From: Bryobacterales bacterium F-183
GTDB taxonomy: Bacteria; Acidobacteriota; Terriglobia; Bryobacterales; Bryobacteraceae
NCBI GenBank assembly: GCA_016865505.2
Contig: AP025252.1
Span: 1,302,001-1,366,000 of the forward strand
Direction of reading: 5' to 3'
Length of the DNA stretch: 64,000 nucleotides
In this document: positions 8,153 through 17,833 of the stretch, one piece after another
How the letters are laid out: every line of letters begins with the position of its first letter
How positions within the stretch are numbered: position 1 is the stretch's first letter
The notes under the pieces: model-generated
What the model saw: the letters and a program-made list of their open reading frames with translations, nothing else
Told to the model about the DNA's origin: nothing
The model's database searches: none
Made by a program: the position numbers and the translations under genes

Positions 8153-9289
8153 TCACGGCTTGGTCACGAAGTACCCGCTGCGATGCCGTACCTCCACATC
8201 CTCGCGCGCCACCCGTACCCGAATCGGCACCACCGTTCCCTTCCGTACCGAGGACGGCAACACTGTGGCAGCAAACGTCATCTCATAGAAATGCGAGGAC
8301 TCCGCCACTGCATCGCGCACACTCGCCGCCAGGTTGTTCGTACCCGTGTACGCGCGCCCGCCCGTCCTCTCCGCGATCCCAAAGAGAATGTCCGTGTTCG
8401 CCATCGTTCCCGTCCCACTCATCGGCCGCCCGGGAGCCCCTCGCGGACCCGCATTCTCCGCCGAAAAACCACCCAGCGTGCGTACCCCGGCGCTATCCAC
8501 TGCGTACACGGCCACGTTCCAGCCATTCAATAAATCGTTGGTTTCATGCCACAGCCGGGAATCCTCGCGGATCAACACAGTCAACGGAAGTCCTGCGGAT
8601 AGCCACACGATACTTTTGCGCCCCGGAGTCTTGCCCAGGTCGCGCCCCACCTCTCGCAGCGCGCCGAGTGTCTCGATCACCCGCTGCCGGAACTCGCTGC
8701 GGGCCGCCTCGCCGCTGCTCGGCAACTGCATGTTGACCGATAGCTGCCGCTCCGCCCCAAACGGATCCGGCACACCGCGGTATTTTTCCAGTCGCGAAAG
8801 CAGGTTTCGCGGATCTTCCCAAAACTCCTGCACCACGCCAAGCCAGCGCTTCGAAAGCAGGTACACGCCCCAATTGGCCGCACCCGGCGACTCCGTCACC
8901 ACATCGGCAATGGCTCTGGCGCCGTAATGGCGTTCGTCGAAGGTAGAGTTGTACGCGTCGAGAATAAACGCCACAACCGGCTTGTCCTCATCCACAGGAA
9001 CGACGGCCCCTGGACCTTTATCCGCCGTCGAAATCGTCGCCGTCGCAGCGGTATCGCGCTGGCCAAACCCAACTTCGCGAAAGGAGCTGATCGGGCGCGG
9101 CTTGCCTTTTTCGTACACGGTAAAGTTCGCCGCACCAAGCCCCCGCACTGGCTTGCGTGTCTTCTTGTCGAGCACCACCAGGGTGACATTCACCGTGCGC
9201 ACTTCAGACCGGAAGTCCGGCTCCTGCTGCGCCGCGGCAAGATCGCTGAATAACAGCAAGCCGATCGAGATGTGGTTACGGACGCTCAA
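8153..9289 (-). CDS. VWFA-related acidobacterial exported protein
   Basis: With a TTG start at 9289 the product has 378 residues and a Sec signal ending in AAAQQ. The body resembles TIGR03436, a von Willebrand A-related family known from Acidobacteria: VNVTLVVLDKKTRKPVRGL, NFTVYEKGKPRPISSF, then a FILDAYNS strand, GRKSIVWLSAGLP and NDLLNGWNVAVYAVD. The longer frame up to 9460 overlaps the upstream gene deeply and is arginine-rich, so the TTG is preferred; it overlaps that gene by 14 bases, which suggests translational coupling. It probably acts as an extracytoplasmic binding protein. The start codon is the least certain part. Confidence 0.75.
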   Translation of the reverse strand: MSVRNHISIGLLLFSDLAAAQQEPDFRSEVRTVNVTLVVLDKKTRKPVRGLGAANFTVYEKGKPRPISSFREVGFGQRDTAATATISTADKGPGAVVPVDEDKPVVAFILDAYNSTFDERHYGARAIADVVTESPGAANWGVYLLSKRWLGVVQEFWEDPRNLLSRLEKYRGVPDPFGAERQLSVNMQLPSSGEAARSEFRQRVIETLGALREVGRDLGKTPGRKSIVWLSAGLPLTVLIREDSRLWHETNDLLNGWNVAVYAVDSAGVRTLGGFSAENAGPRGAPGRPMSGTGTMANTDILFGIAERTGGRAYTGTNNLAASVRDAVAESSHFYEMTFAATVLPSSVRKGTVVPIRVRVAREDVEVRHRSGYFVTKP

Positions 9290-10274
9290 AGCGGTGCCGC
9301 ACTCCGGAGCGGTCAAAGAACACGATACTGTCGCCCGACGTGTACGCAAGATTCGGCCGCAGCAGCTTACGATCCCCCGCCGGCCGGTACGACGCCGTCT
9401 CCTTGCCGTTCGAGTCAAACGCCACAATACGAGGCCCCGGATCGTCCTTCGGTCCGCCACCGCTCATCACGAATAGCAACGATCCATCGCGCGCGGTCAA
9501 CGTGCTCATCACATGGATCATCCGCATCACACCCAAAGCCCGCTCAGGCGACGCTGGCGACACCGTACCTCGCACCTTCTCCGCTTCCGGACCCGACAGG
9601 GCAATCACATCTGCCGCCCTGCTCCATTTGCCTTCCGCGAAAACAAACGGAGTCATCGTCAAAGCGCTGCTGGGATCCAGCAATAGCAACCGTTCCGGAC
9701 CAGCGAATACGACCTTCATCCAAGGTGCCATCGGCAAAGGGAAACTTGCCTCCAGCACCGGGCCCGCACCCTCAGATTCCAGCCGGTACAGGTTGAGCGC
9801 CATCTTCTGGTCCGCCGCGAACTGCAGCAATGCCAACCGGCCCTTCGCAAATGCCGCGCGCGACACATTGCCGTTACAGGCAAACTGCCGAGCTCCACCA
9901 TCCGCCACCCGAATCAAATGGCAGGTTGTTTCGCGACCCGCCGTCGTCACTGCAAAGACCAGCCCATCGTCCGGCGAAGCCGCCAGCGCCTGCGTCTGCA
10001 GCGTACCCGTAAACAGCCGCTTCACCGCACCATCCGCCGAAACCACCTGCAGCTCACTTATCGTATCCGGAGTCACTCGCCGGGGCATCCGCAGTACGAC
10101 AGCATCGGTACCAGAGGCCGAAGCACCGACAAACCCGATCGTCGCTTCCTGCGTCTCGGCATCCGCCAACGCCGGCAGCACGCCAGTCTCCGGCAACAAC
10201 CGCTGCGCCGGCAAGCACAGGGCAAGCGCCGCTGCCATCACTGTTGCCCGCTGACTGTACAGTAGTAAAGACAT
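9276..10274 (-). CDS. Exported protein of unknown function, possible beta-propeller
   Basis: The product starts MSLLLYSQRATV with a following hydrophobic stretch that looks like a signal peptide, and GAGGAGG lies about 11 bases upstream. The rest (about 310 residues) has repeated short strands such as LVFAVTTAGRETTCHLIRV and PRIVAFDSNGKETASYRP that suggest WD/TolB-like propeller blades, but no family is recognised. Its ATG overlaps the ATG of the divergent dehydratase gene by two bases. Its stop is inside the VWA gene, so the two leftward genes probably share a message. Confidence 0.65.
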   Translation of the reverse strand: MSLLLYSQRATVMAAALALCLPAQRLLPETGVLPALADAETQEATIGFVGASASGTDAVVLRMPRRVTPDTISELQVVSADGAVKRLFTGTLQTQALAASPDDGLVFAVTTAGRETTCHLIRVADGGARQFACNGNVSRAAFAKGRLALLQFAADQKMALNLYRLESEGAGPVLEASFPLPMAPWMKVVFAGPERLLLLDPSSALTMTPFVFAEGKWSRAADVIALSGPEAEKVRGTVSPASPERALGVMRMIHVMSTLTARDGSLLFVMSGGGPKDDPGPRIVAFDSNGKETASYRPAGDRKLLRPNLAYTSGDSIVFFDRSGVRHRFERP

Positions 10275-12000
10275 GTCCGGCTCGTCCTCCTCTAACAATA
10301 TGCCTTTGCGCAGTCTCGGCTGGTTCCGCGGTCGCGAGTACTACAACTTCTCCCGGCGCGCCAACCTCCGGTCCGAAGGCTTTCTGTTCGACAAGTTCGA
10401 AGGCAAGCCCGTCATCGGCATCTGCAATTCCTGGAGCGAGCTCAACAACTGCAACGCCCACCTGCGCCAAGTGGCCGAAGCCGTACGCCGTGGCGTACTC
10501 GCAGCCGGAGGCTTCCCCCTCGAGTTCCCCACGATTTCGTTGGGCGAACAGTACATGAAGCCGACCACCATGCTGTTCCGCAACCTCATGGCGATGGATG
10601 TCGAAGAGTCCATCCGCGCCAACCCGCTGGACGGCGTCGTGCTCCTCTGCGGCTGCGACAAGACCACACCCGCGCAACTCATGGGCGCCGCCTCCGCCGA
10701 CATCCCGGCCATCGTCGTCACCGGTGGACCCACCCTCAGCGGCAACTACAAAAACACTCCGTTCGCCACCGGCACCGACGGCCGCAAGATCTTCGACCTC
10801 TACCGTACCGGCTCCGTCAGCGAAGAGGAACTGCAGGAAATCGAGGGCTGCATGGTGCGTAGCGCCGGGCACTGTACCGTCATGGGGACCGCGTCCACCA
10901 TGGCGTCCATCGCCGAAGCCCTTGGCATGACGTTGCCCGGTGGCGCCGCCATCCCGGCGCCTGATTCCCGCCGACTGCAACTGGCCGAAGCCTCCGGCCG
11001 CCGCATGGTGGAAATGCTGTTGGAAGGCAACGCTCTGCGCCCCACCCAGATCATGACCCGCGAAGCCATCGAGAATGCCATCACCGTCAACATGGCGATT
11101 GGCGGGTCCACCAACGCCGTGATCCACCTGCTCGCCATCGCCGGCCGCCTCGGCCACAACATCACGCTCGACGATTTCGATCGCATCTCCCGCATCACGC
11201 CGTACCTCGCCAACATCCGCCCGTCCGGCGAGTTCCTGATGGAGGATTTCTTCTTCGCCGGCGGCATCCCCGCAGTGATGCGCGAACTCCTGTCAGAACG
11301 TCTGCACGGCAACTGCATCACCATCAACGGCAAGACCATCGCCGAGAACGTCGCCCAAGCGCCCTGCCACAACCGCGCCGTGGTCCGCGAGTACGCGAAC
11401 CCGATCCACCCGGAAGGCGGTACCGTCGTGCTCTACGGCAACCTTGCCCCCAACGGCGCCGTACTCAAACAGACCGCCGCATCGCCCCACCTGCTCCAGC
11501 ACAAAGGCAAAGCCTACGTCTTCAACGGGCACGACGAAATGATCACCGGCGTAGACCGCCTCGACCTGCCCATCGACAAAGACACAGTGTTGGTGATGAA
11601 GAACGCAGGTCCCAAGGGAGCGCCAGGCATGCCCGAATGGGGCCACATTCCGATGCCCAAGGTCCTGCTGAACCAGGGCATCAAGGACATGGTCCGAATC
11701 TCAGACGCCCGCATGAGCGGCACCAGTTTCGGTACGGTAGTCCTGCACATCGCCCCGGAGTCCGCCATCGGAGGCCCGCTCGCCCTGGTGGAAACCGGAG
11801 ACGAGATCGAACTCGACGTCGCCGGCCGCAAGATCAACCTGAACATATCCCAGGAAGAATGGGACCGCCGTGTGAAGGCGTTCCAGCCCGCCAAGCCACA
11901 CTACACGCGAGGCTACGGCAAGCTGTTTTTGGATCACGTCACCCAGGCCAACCAGGGTTGTGACTTTGATTTCCTGATGGCGGAGGTGCCGTCAAAGTAG
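10273..12000 (+). CDS. IlvD/Edd family dehydratase
   Basis: The 575-residue protein has the family's iron-sulfur and metal motifs: GICNSWSELNNCN, LLCGCDKTTPA, GHCTVMGTASTMA, and the C-terminal GPKGAPGMPEWG and SDARMSGTSFGTV. These enzymes remove water from dihydroxy acids (IlvD) or sugar acids (Edd, arabinonate and xylonate dehydratases) using an Fe-S cluster. The CDKTTPA and NSWSELNNCN wording and the absence of other ilv genes make a sugar-acid substrate at least as likely as dihydroxyisovalerate. ATG 10300 is an alternative start and would remove the overlap with the divergent gene. Neither start has a convincing ribosome binding site. Confidence 0.88.
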   Translation: MSGSSSSNNMPLRSLGWFRGREYYNFSRRANLRSEGFLFDKFEGKPVIGICNSWSELNNCNAHLRQVAEAVRRGVLAAGGFPLEFPTISLGEQYMKPTTMLFRNLMAMDVEESIRANPLDGVVLLCGCDKTTPAQLMGAASADIPAIVVTGGPTLSGNYKNTPFATGTDGRKIFDLYRTGSVSEEELQEIEGCMVRSAGHCTVMGTASTMASIAEALGMTLPGGAAIPAPDSRRLQLAEASGRRMVEMLLEGNALRPTQIMTREAIENAITVNMAIGGSTNAVIHLLAIAGRLGHNITLDDFDRISRITPYLANIRPSGEFLMEDFFFAGGIPAVMRELLSERLHGNCITINGKTIAENVAQAPCHNRAVVREYANPIHPEGGTVVLYGNLAPNGAVLKQTAASPHLLQHKGKAYVFNGHDEMITGVDRLDLPIDKDTVLVMKNAGPKGAPGMPEWGHIPMPKVLLNQGIKDMVRISDARMSGTSFGTVVLHIAPESAIGGPLALVETGDEIELDVAGRKINLNISQEEWDRRVKAFQPAKPHYTRGYGKLFLDHVTQANQGCDFDFLMAEVPSK

Positions 12001-12023
12001 CTGCGCAACTGTCTGTACCATAG

Positions 12024-15000
12024 ATGCGCTGCTTCACCGCTCGTCTTCTCCTGTTTGCTATTGGCATCGCCGCCGCCGGCCAGGATTTCGTAGTTCCGTT
12101 CTTCGCCGCCTCCCCGGCGTTCAGTCCGGCACTCGGCAAACTGGTGATTCTGCGATACGAAGAAGAGGAAACCGCCGCGCCGTATCTATACGACCCTGCG
12201 ACGCGCGCGCTGGAGCAAATCCCTGGCATCACGCACGCTAAAGGACTTTCCGTGTCGCCGGATGGGCGGTACGCCGCCGTCTCGACCCGCGATGGAGTGC
12301 GGATCGTCAACCTGATCACACGCGCGATCGAACGCACCATTCCGGTGGAACGTGGCTTTGTCGTGATGGCGAATGAGTGGGTGCATTTTGTGCCCACTGC
12401 GTCTGTCCGAGTCTCAACCGGCGAACGTGTCCCATTTCGCGATTCCTATTTCGGCGAGCCTGTACTGGGGCCAGGCAACCGTTTCCTCTATGCAAACAAC
12501 GGGACGGAAGCGCTTCGCATCAATGTCTCCACAGGCCCGATGACCGGTTCGGTCGAAACTGCTGCCGCACAGAGGCCGCCCTGCTCGGCACCTCCTACCT
12601 TTCCTGCCATTGCCGGAGCCCCGGTTCTGTTCGACTGGTGCGGCAATATGTTCGCCAACGACGCCGAATTGTCCAAGGACCTTCGCTACACCGGAACTCT
12701 CGCCCCTCCTGAAGCATTCTCCGCAGCAGGACCGAACGGGCCCGTTTACGCCGTCCAGAGCAGCCCGCGAACCATCACGCTCTATAGAGGCGCCCCGTTC
12801 CTCGAACCCTACGCCGCATTTGAGGCTGGTCCTGGGTTCTTCGCCTTCAATCGCGAGGCTACGGAGCTGTATGCCGTACGCGGCAACGCCCAGGGCACCA
12901 TCACCATTTCTACAATGTCGTTGACCGCTGAGCCCAACTGCACGGCGGCCTCATTTGGCGACATTCCTTCTCTCCGGGAAACGACTGGTGCGGGCGTGCT
13001 TTCAGCAATCGCCGTACTTGCGCCCACCGAATCCTGCCGCTACACAATTGCTTCCGATGTACCGTGGATCAAGATCGTCGGACCCTCGCTGCTGGCCGGA
13101 AATCAAGGCGTACGCATCCAAATCGAACCCAATACCACCGGCGCATTGCGATCAGGCAGCGTGCGGTTGACCGGCGGCGCCCAATACGTAGTGCAGCAGG
13201 ATCCGCTGGTCCGCCAGCCGCTACAGCCTTTTGGACTACCGGTTGTATCCGCGGTGTTCAACAAGGCGCGAGGTACGATTCTGTTCGCGCCTGGCGATGC
13301 TATCGCCGAACTCCGGGTTTACGATCCAGCATCTGGCGTGGCTTCCGCAATCGCGCTCCCACTGCCTCCCACGGCGGTCGGCGTCACTCCCGACGGACGC
13401 TACGCGGCAGCCGGGCACAACGGTTGGGTCAGCCTCGTCGATCTGGAATCCGGTGACTTGCTGCGCACCTATGAGATGGCGCTTCCCGTGAACCAGGTGC
13501 TCATTCCCGGCAATGGGTATGTCTATGCGTTCTCAGACCAGATCCGGCAAGCCTATGCCATGCATTTGGAAACCGGCGCAACGAGCCCTTTCGAGGGCGG
13601 CCTGGCCGATCCCCCAATGGCGCGAGTCAGCGTCGAACGGCAGTTGCTGTACTGGCGCGGCTTTCGGTTCTCAATCGCCAGCGGAGTGCCGGAACGTCCG
13701 CAAAGAGTGGGTTGTACGAGCGCGGTGATCAGCGAAAATGGCAACCGCCGCTTCGGATGCGGATACATTTACGCGATCCCAAACCCGCTGGTATCGGGCG
13801 ATGAACAGTTGGTTGGCTCGCTTCTGCAAGGTGGCGACGCTCTGGACCATTCCGCCACACAGCACGCTGTCTTGACAGCGGATCAATTCCGAGTGTTTCG
13901 CGTCGTGGATGAAACCAACGGAACCACGTTAGGCCAACTCACGCTTCCGGGCCCCATGGGTCCAGGACAAGTTCTGAACTATGCGTTCTGGAGCCGGGAT
14001 GGCCGGATTTTTGTGCTGGTTCGCGATGTTTTCGATCAAAACAGCTGGTGGGCGGTGGCGGAAGTCCAGTCGCCGGTCTCGTGCAGGTATGCATTCTCTC
14101 AGGAGTCCGTCGATCTACCCGCGGAAGGCGGCGAACGGTCCATCTCGATCGCCACTGGCGAAGGTTGCGCGTGGCGCGTCGAGGCTCCTACCGCGCAGGG
14201 CGCCCCGAGGCTGACAGGACCGAACGCCGAAGGTGGCATAGGACCGGGCGCGGTAACAGTACAGGTTCCGCCAAATCCCCTTGGACAGCCTCGCCGCTTC
14301 ACACTCGCTCTGCGTGGTAACTACAACGTGGGTTTCACCGTACAGCAACCTGCGAATTCCGGCAGAATTGTTCTCGCGCCAGAGGTGCTGGTGGTCGAAC
14401 CGGGCGGCGGCCCGCAAACGGTGAACGTCACGCCCACCAACGCCGCGCTGCAATGGTGGACGGCAGCCCCTTTGGAGGGGGCGTCTTGGGTCAGGGTTGA
14501 CTACAGAATTGCCATATACACAGGTCCCGGTACAGTACAGCTTCAGGTAGAGCCGAATCTTGGTGCGGCCTTGCGCCAAACTGTGATTTCTATCGGCGGA
14601 ACACCGTTAACGGTGCTGCAACGTGGCACGGCGACGCCGCCTTATCCAGGTCCACCGCCAGTCACATACGTTCCCGCTCTGGGAGGTTCTGCTGTCATCC
14701 GCGCGGAGGCATCCCCGCGGGAGGTGCCGGTATCTTCAGCGGAATGGTTGAGCGTCCGCGCCACAGACGCCAGCAATGGTACGTATTCCGTTACTGTATC
14801 GGCCGCAACGAACCCCACATCCAGAATTCGCAGCGCTCTTCTGCAGGTGGGTGCGACGCTGCATACGGTGGTGCAGACGGCGCAGACTGGCGGCCATTTC
14901 TACCCTCTAAAGCCCTGCCGCTTTGCTGATACCCGCGCGATCTTCGGCGCACCCATTGCCGCCAAATCCGAGCGTACGTTCTACCTGCCGGCGGGAACCT

Positions 15001-15974
15001 GCGGCATTCCAGCCGGAGCCATTGCCTACTCGCTCACGGTCACGGCGATCCCCAAAGGCAAGCTGGAGTCAATGACTGTGTACGCGTCGGGCGACGGTCG
15101 CCCACCAACGCCCCAAATCTATTCGCCGGACGGAACGATGCGAATCAACTCAGCCTTTGTCCGCGCCGGCGAACGAGGCGGCGTGACGGTGTACGCAACG
15201 GATGAAGCCGATGTGGCCATCGACATCAACGGCTACATCGCGGATCTCTCGTTGACAGGTCTCGGCTTTCAAGGGCGCTCGGGGTGCCGAATTCTCGACA
15301 CCCGTGTGGAAGGTGGAATTCTCAGAGCCGGAAGCTCGATCCGTCTGTCGGTCGCACCGAACTGCGGCGTTCCAGCGGAGGCCCGTGCATACGCTGTCAA
15401 TGTCACGGCGATCCCTATTGCTGCGCCAGTTTCGGTTGCCGTCGGCCCCGCAAGTGACGGCGTGGCGCTGCCCGTGGTTCACGCACCTGGCGCGTTTGCC
15501 CGCGCCGCGAGCACGATCGTTTCACCGGGACAATCTGGGCAGATCGAGATCACCGCGAATGCCGACACACACGTAACCCTCGACCTGCTGGGTATTTTTG
15601 TTCGACCGAGCGAACGTTTTAGCGCCTTTCCGTACTATGCCTTGCCACCCTGCCGAGTCCGGGATGAGACGTTCCGCGCAGATGAACAACGGAATATCGG
15701 TATGGATATTGTCTGTGGAGGCTCGGTTCTTGCGGGCGCCGTCGCAGCGAACATAACGGCGACAGCGGATGGACCGCTCGATCAGCTTCGAATCTGGCCG
15801 CCATTGCAACGCGACCCCGGCTTTCCGTTCTTGAGCTTACCCGCAGCGGGCGGCGTGGCGTCGAACGGCGCGCTACTGCAAATGTCCAGTCTGCCCACTG
15901 GGCTGACGATCTTTTCCTCCGGGCGATCCCGCATTCTGGTGGAAGCCTCAGGCGTCTTTGGTGTGGTCCACTAG
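12024..15974 (+). CDS. Giant exported mosaic protein with propeller, BACON-like and triplicated Cys domains
   Basis: The 1316-residue protein has a signal peptide (MRCFTARLLLFAIGIAAAG). Propeller-like strands occupy residues 20-300 and 400-680. BACON-like Ig modules are seen near 310-395 (CRYTIASDVPWIKI) and 685-775 (CRYAFSQESVDLPAEGG), with further Ig-like segments to about 950. The last 360 residues are three diverged copies of a roughly 120-residue domain opening with PCRFADTR, GCRILDTR and PPCRVRDE; in each, a second Cys follows about 30-40 residues on. BACON modules bind carbohydrate or mucin, or act as spacers, so an extracellular role is likely. No enzymatic motif is seen. It lies 23 bases after the dehydratase gene. 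Confidence 0.75.
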   Translation: MRCFTARLLLFAIGIAAAGQDFVVPFFAASPAFSPALGKLVILRYEEEETAAPYLYDPATRALEQIPGITHAKGLSVSPDGRYAAVSTRDGVRIVNLITRAIERTIPVERGFVVMANEWVHFVPTASVRVSTGERVPFRDSYFGEPVLGPGNRFLYANNGTEALRINVSTGPMTGSVETAAAQRPPCSAPPTFPAIAGAPVLFDWCGNMFANDAELSKDLRYTGTLAPPEAFSAAGPNGPVYAVQSSPRTITLYRGAPFLEPYAAFEAGPGFFAFNREATELYAVRGNAQGTITISTMSLTAEPNCTAASFGDIPSLRETTGAGVLSAIAVLAPTESCRYTIASDVPWIKIVGPSLLAGNQGVRIQIEPNTTGALRSGSVRLTGGAQYVVQQDPLVRQPLQPFGLPVVSAVFNKARGTILFAPGDAIAELRVYDPASGVASAIALPLPPTAVGVTPDGRYAAAGHNGWVSLVDLESGDLLRTYEMALPVNQVLIPGNGYVYAFSDQIRQAYAMHLETGATSPFEGGLADPPMARVSVERQLLYWRGFRFSIASGVPERPQRVGCTSAVISENGNRRFGCGYIYAIPNPLVSGDEQLVGSLLQGGDALDHSATQHAVLTADQFRVFRVVDETNGTTLGQLTLPGPMGPGQVLNYAFWSRDGRIFVLVRDVFDQNSWWAVAEVQSPVSCRYAFSQESVDLPAEGGERSISIATGEGCAWRVEAPTAQGAPRLTGPNAEGGIGPGAVTVQVPPNPLGQPRRFTLALRGNYNVGFTVQQPANSGRIVLAPEVLVVEPGGGPQTVNVTPTNAALQWWTAAPLEGASWVRVDYRIAIYTGPGTVQLQVEPNLGAALRQTVISIGGTPLTVLQRGTATPPYPGPPPVTYVPALGGSAVIRAEASPREVPVSSAEWLSVRATDASNGTYSVTVSAATNPTSRIRSALLQVGATLHTVVQTAQTGGHFYPLKPCRFADTRAIFGAPIAAKSERTFYLPAGTCGIPAGAIAYSLTVTAIPKGKLESMTVYASGDGRPPTPQIYSPDGTMRINSAFVRAGERGGVTVYATDEADVAIDINGYIADLSLTGLGFQGRSGCRILDTRVEGGILRAGSSIRLSVAPNCGVPAEARAYAVNVTAIPIAAPVSVAVGPASDGVALPVVHAPGAFARAASTIVSPGQSGQIEITANADTHVTLDLLGIFVRPSERFSAFPYYALPPCRVRDETFRADEQRNIGMDIVCGGSVLAGAVAANITATADGPLDQLRIWPPLQRDPGFPFLSLPAAGGVASNGALLQMSSLPTGLTIFSSGRSRILVEASGVFGVVH

Positions 15975-16007
15975 CAGTGGCCAGTCGGGCAGTACAATGC
16001 GTAAGTG

Positions 16008-17312
16008 ATGATCCGACCCCTTGCCGTTCTGATGCTGTTATGCACCTTCTCGTTCGGGCAGCAGCCTCGCAACAAGGTCGTCCTCATCTCCCTCGACGGC
16101 TTCCCCAGCTACGCGCTTAAGGATCCGAAGCTCCCCATCCCCACGCTGCGAAAGCTGATCGCCAACGGTACGTCGGCGCCGATGCTCGGCATCAATCCTA
16201 CGGTCACCTGGCCGAACCATACGGCGATGGTCACCGGCGTCCGCGCCGACCAGCATGGACTCCTCGCCAATGGCACCATCACTCGCACCGGCACCTGGCC
16301 TCCTGTGAAGGTGGAGCCTTACGTCGTTAAAGAAAAGATGGTGAAAATGCCCACCATCTACGACGTCGCGCACAAGGCCGGACTCACCACCGCGCACGTC
16401 GATTGGGTGGCCATCGAAAAGGCGCCCACCATCACCTGGGCCTTTCGCGAATGGGCCGCGCTCGACGGTCCGCTGGAACAGGAAATGGTGGCTAAAGGCG
16501 TTCTCACCAAGGACGATCTCGACAACTTCAGCCGCGCCAACATCGTGTTCCGCGACCAGATCTGGACCAAAGCCGGCGAGTACCTCATCCGCGAGCATCA
16601 GCCCGATCTGCTGCTCTTCCATCTGCTGACCGGAGATTCGGAACAGCACGCCTACGGGCCGGATACATTGGCGGCGAAAACTGCTTTGGCCTTCCTCGAT
16701 TCCTGCGTCGAAAAACTCGTGAACGCGGTAACTGCCGCGGGCCTCGCCGACCGTACGACGTTCCTCATCGTGTCCGACCACGGCTTCAAAGCCTACACCA
16801 AGCAGATTAAGCCGAACGTCGCGCTGAAGGCCGCTGGCTTGGACAAGCAGGTGTACGTCCTTCCCGAAGGCGGTACAGCGTTCGTCTACATCGAGCCACC
16901 GTCGGACGCCGCCAAACTGGTGCCGCAGATCCGCAAGGCGCTCGAAGGCGTGGAAGGATTGGACAAGGTTTTGGGAGTGGAAGACTACCCGTCGCTCGGC
17001 CTGCCGCACCCCGACAAGGACCCGCAGTTCGGCCACCTGTTGCTCGCCGCCAAGGACGGTTACTCGTTCTCCGGCGCGACGGGAGGTCCTGTGACCGCGG
17101 AGGTCCCGCAGCAGGGCGGTAGCCACGGGTATTTGGCCAGCGAATCCGACATGAATCCGCTGTTTATCGCCAGCGGACGAGGGGTGAAGAAGGGCGCCGA
17201 GTTGGGGACAGTGTCGAACATCGACATCGCGCCGACGATTGCCAAGTTGCTAGGCTTGTCGCTGCCGACGGCGAAGGGTAAGGTTTTGCCACTCGACCAA
17301 AGCGCGCGCTAA
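16008..17312 (+). CDS. Alkaline phosphatase superfamily phosphodiesterase/pyrophosphatase, exported
   Basis: A signal peptide (MIRPLAVLMLLCTFSFG) precedes KVVLISLDGFPSY with the first metal Asp. VTWPNHTAMVTG contains the presumed nucleophilic Thr67 of the nucleotide pyrophosphatase/phosphodiesterase (NPP) group. LLFHLLTGDSEQHAYGP, LIVSDHGF and a late QGGSHGY supply the other metal-binding Asp and His residues. Members hydrolyse nucleotide or lipid phosphodiesters in the periplasm. GTG 16005 is an equally possible start. It probably ends the transcript from 12024 and is followed 10 bases later by an antitoxin-like gene. Confidence 0.85.
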   Translation: MIRPLAVLMLLCTFSFGQQPRNKVVLISLDGFPSYALKDPKLPIPTLRKLIANGTSAPMLGINPTVTWPNHTAMVTGVRADQHGLLANGTITRTGTWPPVKVEPYVVKEKMVKMPTIYDVAHKAGLTTAHVDWVAIEKAPTITWAFREWAALDGPLEQEMVAKGVLTKDDLDNFSRANIVFRDQIWTKAGEYLIREHQPDLLLFHLLTGDSEQHAYGPDTLAAKTALAFLDSCVEKLVNAVTAAGLADRTTFLIVSDHGFKAYTKQIKPNVALKAAGLDKQVYVLPEGGTAFVYIEPPSDAAKLVPQIRKALEGVEGLDKVLGVEDYPSLGLPHPDKDPQFGHLLLAAKDGYSFSGATGGPVTAEVPQQGGSHGYLASESDMNPLFIASGRGVKKGAELGTVSNIDIAPTIAKLLGLSLPTAKGKVLPLDQSAR

Positions 17313-17321
17313 CTTGGAAGC

Positions 17322-17567
17322 ATGTCGGTTGCAGAACTCAAGACCCAGATCAGTTCTCTATCGGACGCCGAGCGCCGCGAACTCATCAACTGGCTCAATG
17401 AGGCAGAGAGCGCCGCTTGGGATGCTGAAATTGAACGAGACTGCTTGCCTGGGGGACCGGGCGAGCGCCTGCTGCAGCGGGTCAACGCCGAAATTGACGA
17501 ACTGCTTGCTAGCGACCAACCGATTCCGACCTTGCAAGAAGAGATGCGGCGCCGGCTTTCGTCGTGA
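17322..17567 (+). CDS. Putative antitoxin of a type II toxin-antitoxin pair
   Basis: This 81-residue, acidic, helical protein (SVAELKTQISSLSDAERRELINWLNEAE) resembles short addiction-module antitoxins and has GGAAG just before its ATG. Its stop overlaps the GTG start of the next gene (GTGA), the usual arrangement for antitoxin first, toxin second. No DNA-binding domain is clearly visible. Assignment relies mainly on its size and partner. Confidence 0.65.
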   Translation: MSVAELKTQISSLSDAERRELINWLNEAESAAWDAEIERDCLPGGPGERLLQRVNAEIDELLASDQPIPTLQEEMRRRLSS

Positions 17568-17830
17568 CGCTGCGGTCGGTCGCGCTGCCGTCTTACTGGA
17601 TCGCTTTTGACCTTCTGCCTGTAACGGTCAAGAGGCTTGCTGAAAAGCAGTATGACCTGTTTATCAAAGACCCGCGGCATCCATCCTTGCAGTTCAAGCG
17701 CGTGGGTAGCTATTGGTCGGTACGTGTGAGCCAGGACTATCGAGCGTTAGGTGTTCGTCGAGAGGATGCAATCTACTGGTTCTGGATTGGATTGCACGAC
17801 GAGTATCAACGCATCATCGATCGTGCTTGA
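17564..17830 (+). CDS. RelE/ParE superfamily toxin-like protein
   Basis: The 88-residue product has the core RelE-fold pattern: VKRLAEKQYDLFIKDPRHPSLQFKRVG, then YWSVRVSQDYRALGVRRED and IYWFWIGLHDEYQRII. In this family small basic proteins cleave mRNA on ribosomes or inhibit gyrase. The start is GTG, coupled by GTGA overlap to the upstream antitoxin. The Arg and Tyr residues in VSQDYRALG and HDEYQRI fit the catalytic region of the HigB/RelE group. Confidence 0.78.
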   Translation: MTLRSVALPSYWIAFDLLPVTVKRLAEKQYDLFIKDPRHPSLQFKRVGSYWSVRVSQDYRALGVRREDAIYWFWIGLHDEYQRIIDRA

Positions 17831-17833
17831 CGG

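Noticed and set aside
10273-12000. Assigning the dehydratase firmly as IlvD
   Set aside because: The motifs fit the whole IlvD/Edd family, no branched-chain genes are adjacent, and sugar-acid dehydratase is equally possible, so no symbol is given.
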